Shown one piece after another: positions 1 through 5,148 of a stretch of 5,148 nt of DNA. The notes under the pieces were generated by a model. That model was given only the letters and a program-made list of their open reading frames with translations, was not told where the DNA came from and ran no database searches. Source of the DNA: an uncultured Eggerthellaceae bacterium (lineage in GTDB: Bacteria; Actinomycetota; Coriobacteriia; Coriobacteriales; Eggerthellaceae); contig CAMOUE010000160.1 of the NCBI GenBank assembly GCA_946626265.1, forward strand, positions 1 through 5,148, in the 5' to 3' direction. The position numbers and the translations under genes are program-made. Position 1 is the stretch's first letter; every line of letters begins with the position of its first letter.

Positions 1-399
1 AGGCTCGCCGCCGACATGGGCGCCATGATGGTGCGGGCCGTCCCGCCCAGCTGGTCTTTCGACGCGGTGACGTTCGTGCCCGCATCGCTTTCCGCCTACC
101 GCGCCCGCGGTTTCGACCATGCCGAGCTGCTCGCACGTCAGGTCGCCCTCGCCTTCGGCGTCGAGTGCCAGCCGCTGCTCGAGCGGCCGAGGACGCGCGA
201 CCAGCGGCTTCTGTCGGGCGGGCAGCGCATGAGGAACCTCGCGTCCGGTTTCCGGCTCAAGGCGGGGGCCGCGCCCGCAAGGGGCATCGTCCTCGTGGAC
301 GACGTCTTCACGACGGGGGCGACGCTGTGCGCCGCAACCGACGCCCTTCTGGCCGGCGGCGCCCGCGAGGTGCGCGGCCTCACGTTCGCGCGCGTGTGA
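1..399 (+). CDS. comF: ComF family protein, C-terminal phosphoribosyltransferase domain (5' end outside window)
   Basis: This is the last 132 codons of a ComF/ComFC-type protein; the reading frame is open to base 1, so the start lies upstream and the Met codons at 16 or 25 need not be the start. Seen: a segment with ARGFDHAELLAR, matching the family's RGFNQAELLA block, then an Arg-rich stretch (RTRDQRLLSGGQRMRNL), then the PRPP-binding loop VLVDDVFTTGAT at 289-324 and a short tail ending LTFARV just before the TGA stop. Known of the family: a type I phosphoribosyltransferase fold, usually about 200-250 residues with an N-terminal zinc-finger-like part, linked to DNA uptake in competent bacteria but present in many others; its biochemical substrate is not firmly settled. 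The missing N-terminal part is simply cut by the window edge. No convincing terminator follows. Family assignment is confident; a role in competence here is inference only. Confidence 0.9.
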   Translation, partial: RLAADMGAMMVRAVPPSWSFDAVTFVPASLSAYRARGFDHAELLARQVALAFGVECQPLLERPRTRDQRLLSGGQRMRNLASGFRLKAGAAPARGIVLVDDVFTTGATLCAATDALLAGGAREVRGLTFARV

Positions 400-456
400 A
401 GCGGCGGGCGCGACGCCCCTCCCAGCGCCTTCTCGGTGTCTTATACGTGATGAACG

Positions 457-484
457 GGGACGCGCCGCCGAAAACTGCTACACT
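457..484 (+). promoter_or_regulatory. Candidate promoter of the structured RNA
   Basis: An extended -10 element reads TGC-TACACT (476-484), with TACACT at 479-484. At 16 bp spacing lies GGGACG (457-462), which keeps only the GAC core of a -35 box, so recognition would rest on the extended -10. The expected transcription start is about 490-492. That coincides with the first base of the 13-bp helix that closes the RNA at 492-733, which is the main reason to believe it. Confidence 0.55.
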
Positions 485-491
485 TCGAATT

Positions 492-733
492 ACGTTTCTT
501 TCGGGTCTGTAGTTGCGGGGGCGCAAAGCCCCTTAGTCCATGGCAGATGCGGTCGAAAGGATCCACGTAAACCGGGCGGGCAACCGGCCGGCGAGCACGG
601 CGCGTTCTAGTAGTAAGTCGCATCGTCCGTTAGACAACGCGGATACGCCGCGGCGGGCGAGAGGGTGATGGTGAACAGCTCAGCCCCGATGCGCGAGTGT
701 GGGGTCGAAGACTAGGTCAGCCGAGGGGAACGT
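492..733 (+). ncRNA. raiA: Structured noncoding RNA, probable raiA-type RNA
   Basis: Seen by hand folding: ACGTTTCTTTCGG (492-504) pairs without a break with CCGAGGGGAACGT (721-733), 13 pairs including three G-U, closing a domain of about 242 nt. Inside are a GGGGC/GCCCC hairpin with loop GCAAA (518-532), a long-range TAGTC/GACTA pairing (534-538 with 710-714), and a hairpin at 572-591 capped by a GCAA tetraloop. CGCGTT/AACGCG (601-606 with 636-641), GATGCG/CGCATC (546-551 with 619-624, crossing the previous helix, so a pseudoknot) and CCCC/GGGG (684-687 with 701-704) complete the set. No reading frame here looks coding. Known: raiA RNAs are large pseudoknotted RNAs of about 200 nt in Firmicutes and Actinobacteria, often near translation-inhibitor gene raiA/hpf, which commonly neighbours comF. 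The position after comF, size and fold match, but the name comes from memory and not from a covariance search. The function of this class is poorly understood. It does not look like RNase P, tmRNA, 6S or SRP RNA. Confidence 0.62.
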
Positions 734-749
734 GCAAGAAGGCAAGCAT

Positions 750-798
750 CCGGCCGCATGTCGGCCGGAGGCGGGACATGCGCCAAAAGGCGCCCATG
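750..798 (+). promoter_or_regulatory. Leader with mutually exclusive hairpins upstream of the lipoprotein gene
   Basis: Three stems compete for the same bases. Stem A is CCGGCCG (750-756) with CGGCCGG (762-768), loop CATGT. Stem B is CGCATGTC (755-762) with GACATGCG (775-782), loop of 12 nt. Stem C is CATGCGCC (777-784) with GGCG (789-792) and CATG (795-798), loop AAAA and a two-base bulge. A and C can coexist; B excludes both. The set ends five bases before the Shine-Dalgarno site at 803-808. No T-tract follows any stem, so this is not an ordinary intrinsic terminator. It could be a switching leader, a transcript-processing or stability element, or chance in GC-rich DNA. Confidence 0.4.
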
Positions 799-814
799 AA
801 CTGGAGGGTCTCGG

Positions 815-1774
815 ATGAAGCGTTGGAAGATCGGTGCGTTGGTTTGCGCGGTTGTCGCGTGTGCCTGCTTGGCGCTCGCGGGTTGTCAGTCTCAGGGCTA
901 CACGCCGCCCCAGAAGGAACAGGCCATTTCGGCGAATGCGCTCGGCAAGACCGGCACGTTGCGTGTCGGCGTGAACGCCTCGTCGGCCCCGATGGCCGGT
1001 CAGACGTCTTCCTCGACGCGCATCGTGGGCATCGACGTCGACGTCGCCGCCTACCTCGCCGACCAGCTCGGCACGAAGGTCGAGATCGTGGACGTCGGAG
1101 CCGATCCCGAGGTTGCCCTGTCCGAGGGCCGCGTCGACGTCGTGCTCGGCGTGGACGCCTCCGACACCGAGGCCAAGTACTGGAAGTCCCCCACGTACCT
1201 CGATACGGGCGTCGCGTTGTTCGGCACCGCATCCGAGTCGTCCGTTCCCACGACCGACTCCAAGCCCAAGATCGCCGCGCAGGGCTCCTCGAAGAGCTCC
1301 TGGCGCGTCACCAACCTGTTCGGCGACGATTCCCTCGTCGTTCAGAACGATCTGAAGTCCGCGTTCGACGCGCTCGCGACGGGCGGGGTCCGCTACGTTG
1401 CCGCCGATGCCGTCATCGGCTCGTACGTGGCCTTCTCGGAGGGCAAGGGCGACAAGGTCGTTGCGCTGCTCCAGGATCCGACGGGCTATTGCGCTGCCGT
1501 CAACCAGTCCAACACCGAGCTGCAAGGCGCGATTGCGAGCGCCATGGGCAAGCTCGTGAGCGGCGGCATGATGGACATCATCGAGAACAAGTGGCTTGGC
1601 ACGAAGCTCAGCCTCACAAACGTCACCGTCGTGAAGTCAGCTGCGAGCGCAACCGAGGGCAGCGCTGCGTCCGCAGAGGCGAGCGAGGCTTCCGCCGAGG
1701 CGGCCTCTGCCGAAGAGGCTCCTGCAGAGGAGGCCCCCGCAGAGGAGGCCCCCGCAGAGGAGGCTGCAGCATAA
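815..1774 (+). CDS. Solute-binding lipoprotein, ABC transporter family 3 type, with acidic repeat tail
   Basis: Predicted role: an extracytoplasmic, lipid-anchored binding protein delivering a small polar solute to an ABC importer. Seen in the 319 residues: a basic N-terminus (MKRWK), a hydrophobic core and the lipobox LAGC with Cys24 as lipidation site. The family 3 domain follows from about residue 47 (GTLRVGVN) through IVGIDVDVAAYLADQL, the hinge-like KIAAQGSS region and ADAVIGSYV, to the typical closing NKWLG (Trp260). After that comes a low-complexity tail of about 50 residues that ends in four AEEAP-like units (from 299). GGAGGG at 803-808, six bases before ATG 815, fixes the start. No own promoter is evident, so it may share the transcript of the upstream RNA; a strong terminator follows. 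No permease or ATPase gene adjoins, so it appears to be an orphan. The usual ligand-binding Arg of amino-acid binders is not seen where TPER-like motifs occur (here DTEAK, 117-121), so the ligand is unknown. Confidence 0.88.
   Translation: MKRWKIGALVCAVVACACLALAGCQSQGYTPPQKEQAISANALGKTGTLRVGVNASSAPMAGQTSSSTRIVGIDVDVAAYLADQLGTKVEIVDVGADPEVALSEGRVDVVLGVDASDTEAKYWKSPTYLDTGVALFGTASESSVPTTDSKPKIAAQGSSKSSWRVTNLFGDDSLVVQNDLKSAFDALATGGVRYVAADAVIGSYVAFSEGKGDKVVALLQDPTGYCAAVNQSNTELQGAIASAMGKLVSGGMMDIIENKWLGTKLSLTNVTVVKSAASATEGSAASAEASEASAEAASAEEAPAEEAPAEEAPAEEAAA
1709..1771 (+). repeat. In-frame 15-bp tandem repeat encoding AEEAP units
   Basis: About four copies of a 15-bp unit close to GCAGAGGAGGCCCCC run in frame to the end of the lipoprotein gene. 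The two central copies are identical, while the first (GCCGAAGAGGCTCCT) and last (GCAGAGGAGGCTGCA) have diverged. Such near-perfect copies can change in number by slippage, so the tail length may vary between strains. The encoded tail is acidic and probably disordered. Confidence 0.85.
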
Positions 1775-1806
1775 GCTCGGCAATCGCTCCGCAACCGACA
1801 CATGCA

Positions 1807-1838
1807 GAAGGCCCGGCAACTTGCCGGGCCTTCGTTTT
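1807..1838 (+). terminator. Rho-independent terminator of the lipoprotein gene
   Basis: GAAGGCCCGGCA (1807-1818) pairs perfectly with TGCCGGGCCTTC (1822-1833) around the loop ACT, followed by GTTTT. It starts 33 bases after the stop codon. On the minus strand the same hairpin is followed by TGCATG rather than a T-run, so it should serve the convergent protease gene only weakly, if at all. Confidence 0.92.
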
Positions 1839-1862
1839 CAAGGGGGATGTGCCGCTTGCTCG

Positions 1863-4811
1863 CTAGCCGACGAGCGGTATGACCTCGAGCTGCATGGAAG
1901 ACGACTCGAGAATCGCCTTGTTGCCGAACACGCAGACGGCACCCTCGTCCATGATGCGCGCCACGTCGCCGGCGTGCTTGCGGACGGCTTCGACGTCGGC
2001 CTCGATCACCTGCTGCCGCATGGCGCGGCGTTCCTCGGGGGAACGGGACGAGAAGAACTCGCTTGCCTGGCGCCGAATAAGGGCGCGGGGTTTGACGGGC
2101 GCATCGATGCCGGCGACGGAGGCGACGATGTAGCCTTCGAAGTCCTCGCGCGACGGGTCGAACGCGGCAAGCCAGCCGGCCGCGCTTCTAAACCGCGCGA
2201 TCGTTTCGTCGAGATGGGGGTCGCGATACGAGTAGAATCGCATGTTTCCCCCACGTTGCGCCTGGTAGCCGACCCCGTAGGCGCCGCCTTTCACGCGGAC
2301 TTCGTTCCAGAGGTAGTCGAACCCGAGGGCTCGGGACGCAACGCTCCAAGCACCCGTGAACTGGCCGCCGTACAAGCGCCAATCCCAACCGACGCCCGCG
2401 AAGCACACGTCGCTCGGGGTGATGAACGCCTCGTTTTTCCGCTCGGGTTTCGGGACGACGAGCCTCGATGCTCCCTCGTTCGTGCGGCCGCATGCCGGAT
2501 CGGCCTTCCAGAAGCGCTCGAAATCCCCTTCGCTTCCGGCGAAGCTGATGACGCAGCCGTTATCGCAGAACAGCCGTGTCGCGATGTCGCCGAGACGTTC
2601 CGCAAGCGCTTCGGCGCGCTCGTCGAAGTGCTCGATCGTGTCGCAGACGAAGCGGTAGAACCCGACGTTGCCCATCTGCTCGAGCATGACGCCCGCAGGC
2701 GCGTAGTACGACCGCACGCGCGCTGCGGCGCAGGAGTGTCCCGAGTTCGTGAACGCCTGCTCGGCGCTGATCTTGCGCTGCTTGAGGATGTCGAGGATCT
2801 TCGCGGTGTCGGAGAAGTCGGTCTCGAGCATGATCTCGCGCGGGAGCGAGGCGAGCCACTCGACGTTGCCGGAAAGGGCAGACGCGCTCACCGTGAACTT
2901 GGGCGATATCGCCGAGATGTCGGTGGGGTGCTCGAACACCTTGCTGCTGAAGTTGAGATTCCCCAACTTGCCCTGCGTGAGCGTGTCGATCTCCGAGGCG
3001 TTGTGGCGCTTCGTGCCGAGCTTGCCGAGCACCATGGCGAGAACGGCGACGTAGGGCAGGTCGTCGAATTCCAGGCAGCTCTCGTCGAAGTAGCGGTACG
3101 CGTAGGCGATCCCGTTCGTCGCGACGTCGTGGCGCAGGCACGCGACGGGCGTGCTGTCGTCGAGGCGGTAGCACGGCTCTTCGGGCGCGTCGCATATGTC
3201 GGACACCGACAGCCGCGGCAGCGTCGCGATGGCCTCGGGGGAGTCCGGCGCTTCCTGCAGTTCCCGCAAGACTTTCTCCTCGTCCACGATGCGTTGGCGA
3301 TCGTCGGCCGAAAGCGCCGCGTCTATGGCCGCGAGCTTCTCGGCGGTATCGTCGTCGCCCTCGCCGGGCGTGGGCACGATCTCGACCGATGCGGTGTGGC
3401 CGGCGTCCAGGAACAAATCCCGTGCGAGGTTTTGGAAATAGTCACCGTCGAGCGCCGCGCGGAGTTCTGCGAACGCCTCGCCGTAGCGCAGGTAGTCCGT
3501 TGCGGCGTCGTCGTCGTACAACCAGCCCGACAGGGACGTCATCGCGTTGACGACGCCGTCGGCGACCCCCATCTCGTGTTCGCGCATCTCGAACTCGGCA
3601 TGCGAGAGCGCCGCTTCCACGAGGTTGAGGTCCAGGCCCTCGTTGAGCAGCGCTTCCGCATGGGCGCGGATCGTCTCCTGGAGGGCTTCGCCGCTGCCTT
3701 GCGCGGGCATGTTGGCCTGCACGACGGCGAATGGCTGGAGAACGGCGTCGACGACGTACGCCGTGATGTCGTGGGCGACCCCGGCATCGAGCAGGGAGCG
3801 CTTGAGGGGCGCCTCGTTGCTGCCGAACAGCGCGTCGAGCAGGATGTCGGTCGCCATGACGCGGGTCCGGTCCTTCGACGTGCCGATGACGCAGGCCCAT
3901 GCCGCGCATGCGTTCTCGGGCGCCGTGTCCATCGTCTTGCGCGTGAAGCCCGCCGCGAACGGCGCCTGGAGCGCAAGCGTGCGCGGCCGAAGCGGCGCCA
4001 GCCCTTCGGCGGCGCGCCGCCTGTCGGCTTCTTCCTGCTCGTTTCGCACCGGCGTGAGGTAGCGCTCGTCGAGGAACGCGAGCGCACGGTCGATGTCGAG
4101 GTTGCCGTACAGCACGATGTAGCTGTTGTCGGTGCGGTAATGGCGACGGTGCTCGTCAAGGTACTCCTCGTAGGTCAGCGTCGGGATGGCGCGCGGCGTG
4201 CCGCCCGATTCGAACGCGTAGGGTGTATCGGGGAACAGCTGCGCCTGGACCTCGTCGAACAGGACCGACGACGCGTCTGAGAGGGCGCCTTTCATCTCGT
4301 TGTAGACGACCCCGTTGTACACGAGCTCGCCTCCCTCGTTCGAATCCGCATCGGCTCCCGCGAGCTCGTAGTGCCATCCCTCCTGCTCGAATATGGCGCG
4401 TTTATCGTAGATGCGCGGGTGGAACACGGCGTCGAGGTAGACGTCCATGAGGTTGAACAGGTCCTGCTCGTTGGTCGAGGCGACCGGGTAGAGCGTCTTG
4501 TCGGGAAACGTCATCGCGTTCAAGAACGTCTGCATCGACCCCTTCAGCAGGTCGACGAACGGTTCCTTCACCGGGAAGCGCCGCGATCCGCAGAGCACCG
4601 AGTGCTCGAGGATGTGGAACACGCCCGTGTCGTCTTTCGGCGGCGTCCGGAAACCGATGGCGAACGATTTGTTGTTGTCGTCGTTTGCCAGGTAGAGGAG
4701 CTTCGCCCCGCTCGAATGGATCGCGGTGACGGCGCTCCCGTTGATTTCCGCGAGCGCCTCGTTCGATTCGATTGAAAATCCGTGGCAAACTGCGCCTGGT
4801 GTGAGCTGCAT
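1863..4811 (-). CDS. Zinc metallopeptidase, M16C family (presequence protease-like)
   Basis: Predicted to be a cytoplasmic peptidase that degrades unfolded oligopeptides inside a closed chamber, as known for PreP-type M16C enzymes. Seen in the 982 residues: the inverted zinc motif HILEH (66-70; His66 and His70 as ligands, Glu69 as base) and the distal ligand Glu172 in VVYNEMKG. The YIVLYGNLD segment (231-239) is typical of the family, and a hinge/M16C-associated region lies around LPRLSVSDI (531-539). In the last domain RVKGGAYG (839-846) supplies the Arg and Tyr usually contributed by the C-terminal half. The length fits full PreP-like proteins (about 950-1000), with both halves fused in one chain. 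There is no signal peptide or membrane segment. The start at 4811 is supported by AAAGGA (4818-4823), six bases away; the next Met (94) is past the zinc motif, so too late. The gene converges with the lipoprotein gene (88-bp gap). All catalytic residues are present. The in vivo substrate cannot be told from sequence. Confidence 0.95.
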   Translation of the reverse strand: MQLTPGAVCHGFSIESNEALAEINGSAVTAIHSSGAKLLYLANDDNNKSFAIGFRTPPKDDTGVFHILEHSVLCGSRRFPVKEPFVDLLKGSMQTFLNAMTFPDKTLYPVASTNEQDLFNLMDVYLDAVFHPRIYDKRAIFEQEGWHYELAGADADSNEGGELVYNGVVYNEMKGALSDASSVLFDEVQAQLFPDTPYAFESGGTPRAIPTLTYEEYLDEHRRHYRTDNSYIVLYGNLDIDRALAFLDERYLTPVRNEQEEADRRRAAEGLAPLRPRTLALQAPFAAGFTRKTMDTAPENACAAWACVIGTSKDRTRVMATDILLDALFGSNEAPLKRSLLDAGVAHDITAYVVDAVLQPFAVVQANMPAQGSGEALQETIRAHAEALLNEGLDLNLVEAALSHAEFEMREHEMGVADGVVNAMTSLSGWLYDDDAATDYLRYGEAFAELRAALDGDYFQNLARDLFLDAGHTASVEIVPTPGEGDDDTAEKLAAIDAALSADDRQRIVDEEKVLRELQEAPDSPEAIATLPRLSVSDICDAPEEPCYRLDDSTPVACLRHDVATNGIAYAYRYFDESCLEFDDLPYVAVLAMVLGKLGTKRHNASEIDTLTQGKLGNLNFSSKVFEHPTDISAISPKFTVSASALSGNVEWLASLPREIMLETDFSDTAKILDILKQRKISAEQAFTNSGHSCAAARVRSYYAPAGVMLEQMGNVGFYRFVCDTIEHFDERAEALAERLGDIATRLFCDNGCVISFAGSEGDFERFWKADPACGRTNEGASRLVVPKPERKNEAFITPSDVCFAGVGWDWRLYGGQFTGAWSVASRALGFDYLWNEVRVKGGAYGVGYQAQRGGNMRFYSYRDPHLDETIARFRSAAGWLAAFDPSREDFEGYIVASVAGIDAPVKPRALIRRQASEFFSSRSPEERRAMRQQVIEADVEAVRKHAGDVARIMDEGAVCVFGNKAILESSSMQLEVIPLVG

Positions 4812-4853
4812 GGCCTATCCTTTGCTTTCGATGTCATTCTTCGAATGCACCTT

Positions 4854-4859
4854 ATCATA
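4854..4859 (-). promoter_or_regulatory. Candidate -10 element for the M16C peptidase gene
   Basis: On the minus strand TATGAT (within GTATATGATAAG) lies about 42 bases upstream of the start codon. This predicts a transcript start near 4847 and a leader of about 35 nt. The -35 position (4877-4882, GAAGGG) is poor and sits in an inverted repeat, so the assignment rests on the -10 box alone. Confidence 0.45.
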
Positions 4860-4870
4860 TACGCGTCATG

Positions 4871-4891
4871 GCGGCGCCCTTCGTGCGCCGC
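4871..4891. repeat. Inverted repeat between divergent promoters
   Basis: GCGGCGC (4871-4877) and GCGCCGC (4885-4891) are perfect inverted arms separated by CCTTCGT. The repeat covers the expected -35 positions of both the protease promoter and the promoter of the gene at 4976. It could be an operator acting on both genes, or a GC-rich coincidence. Confidence 0.4.
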
Positions 4892-4900
4892 GTGGCAGGC

Positions 4901-4920
4901 GCATGCTATATTACCCATGC
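4901..4920. repeat. Inverted repeat around the plus-strand -10 box
   Basis: GCATG (4901-4905) and CATGC (4916-4920) flank ten bases that include the candidate -10 TATATT (4907-4912). Dyads of this size centred on a -10 are common repressor sites, but five-base arms are weak evidence. Confidence 0.35.
4904..4912 (+). promoter_or_regulatory. Candidate extended -10 promoter for the gene at 4976
   Basis: TGC-TATATT is a good extended -10 element; the start of transcription would be near 4919, leaving a leader of about 57 nt before the ATG. No clear -35 hexamer is seen 16-18 bp upstream, where the GC-rich inverted repeat lies. Confidence 0.5.
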
Positions 4921-4975
4921 AATCGAGTTACGCGGCTGCCACATGCGGGCGGCGCGCGGGGAGGGGACGGCCGAT

Positions 4976-5148
4976 ATGACTACGGACGGTTTCAAGCACA
5001 TCACGGTCAACGCGCCCGACGAGGACGACGTCGTCATCCAGGCGGGGCTTCCGTGTCACGACGGCGTGCCCGCCCGCGATCCCGCCGCCGCGCCCGAGGT
5101 CGAGCCGGCGCCCGCCGCCGATGCGCCTGTGCCCGACGAGCCCGCAGG
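4976..5148 (+). CDS. Unrecognised protein, N-terminal fragment (3' end outside window)
   Basis: The frame is open from ATG 4976 to the window edge, giving 57 complete codons. The start is supported by a strong purine-rich Shine-Dalgarno stretch, GGGGAGGGGA (4958-4967), eight bases before the ATG. The first 30 residues form a non-repetitive segment (MTTDGFKHITVNAPDEDDVV and on to Cys27-His28). From residue 32 it becomes rich in Pro, Ala, Asp and Glu, which reads as a disordered linker and suggests that a folded or membrane part follows beyond the window. There is no signal peptide at the N-terminus. The gene is divergent from the M16C protease and may share control with it through the inverted repeats between them. 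I do not recognise the family and assign no function. Confidence 0.7.
   Translation, partial: MTTDGFKHITVNAPDEDDVVIQAGLPCHDGVPARDPAAAPEVEPAPAADAPVPDEPA

Noticed and set aside
406..418. GGGCG/CGCCC hairpin after comF as a terminator
   Set aside because: Only five pairs and followed by CTCCC rather than a T-run.
518..532. GCGCAAAGCC as a cyclic-di-GMP (GEMM-I) riboswitch core
   Set aside because: Only a short resemblance; the rest of that aptamer is not found, and the hairpin fits within the larger closed RNA.
492..733. RNase P RNA, tmRNA, 6S or SRP RNA
   Set aside because: The RNase P GAGGAAAGTCC-type block, a tmRNA tag frame with a 3' CCA acceptor, and the SRP GGAAG-type loop motifs were looked for and not seen.
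680..1525. Minus-strand open frame of 281 codons over the RNA and lipoprotein gene
   Set aside because: Antisense to a well-supported gene, no recognisable motif and no convincing ribosome binding site.
697..1866. Plus-strand open frame of 389 codons overlapping the lipoprotein gene
   Set aside because: Arg-rich composition and full overlap with the lipoprotein frame, which has a signal peptide, lipobox and family motifs.
1821..4280. Long plus-strand open frame (819 codons) opposite the protease gene
   Set aside because: It lies antisense to a gene with clear M16C motifs, is very rich in Arg, Val, Gly and Asp as expected of a GC-rich shadow frame, and has no domain I recognise.

Overview
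The window is high-GC bacterial DNA. Its gene content and style suggest a Coriobacteriia-like actinobacterium (an Eggerthella/Gordonibacter/Slackia type of gut anaerobe). This is an inference from GC-rich codon use, a PreP-like M16C protease, the comF/structured-RNA neighbourhood and good Shine-Dalgarno sites; no taxonomic marker gene is present.

Layout. Bases 1-399 (+) are the 3' part of a ComF-family phosphoribosyltransferase gene that starts upstream of the window. Bases 400-814 have no protein gene but are not empty. An extended -10 promoter (about 457-484) precedes a structured RNA of about 242 nt (492-733). Its ends pair through a 13-bp helix, and it contains a GNRA-capped hairpin and a likely pseudoknot. 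I identify it, from memory and with moderate confidence, as a raiA-type noncoding RNA. Between it and the next gene lie three mutually exclusive hairpins (750-798). Bases 815-1774 (+) encode a secreted lipoprotein of the family 3 ABC solute-binding fold with an unusual acidic Ala/Glu/Pro repeat tail. A strong rho-independent terminator follows (1807-1838).

Bases 1863-4811 (-) encode a complete 982-residue zinc metallopeptidase of family M16C (presequence protease-like), convergent with the lipoprotein gene. The intergenic region 4812-4975 is divergent: it holds candidate promoters for both strands and two inverted repeats. At 4976 (+) a new gene with a strong ribosome binding site starts and runs off the window; its product is not recognised.

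How the parts relate. The lipoprotein gene has no visible promoter of its own. It may therefore be transcribed from the RNA promoter, which would make the structured RNA and the switching hairpins its 5' leader. No transport permease or ATPase lies next to the lipoprotein within the window. The protease looks monocistronic within the window. The most interesting part is the 400-814 region.
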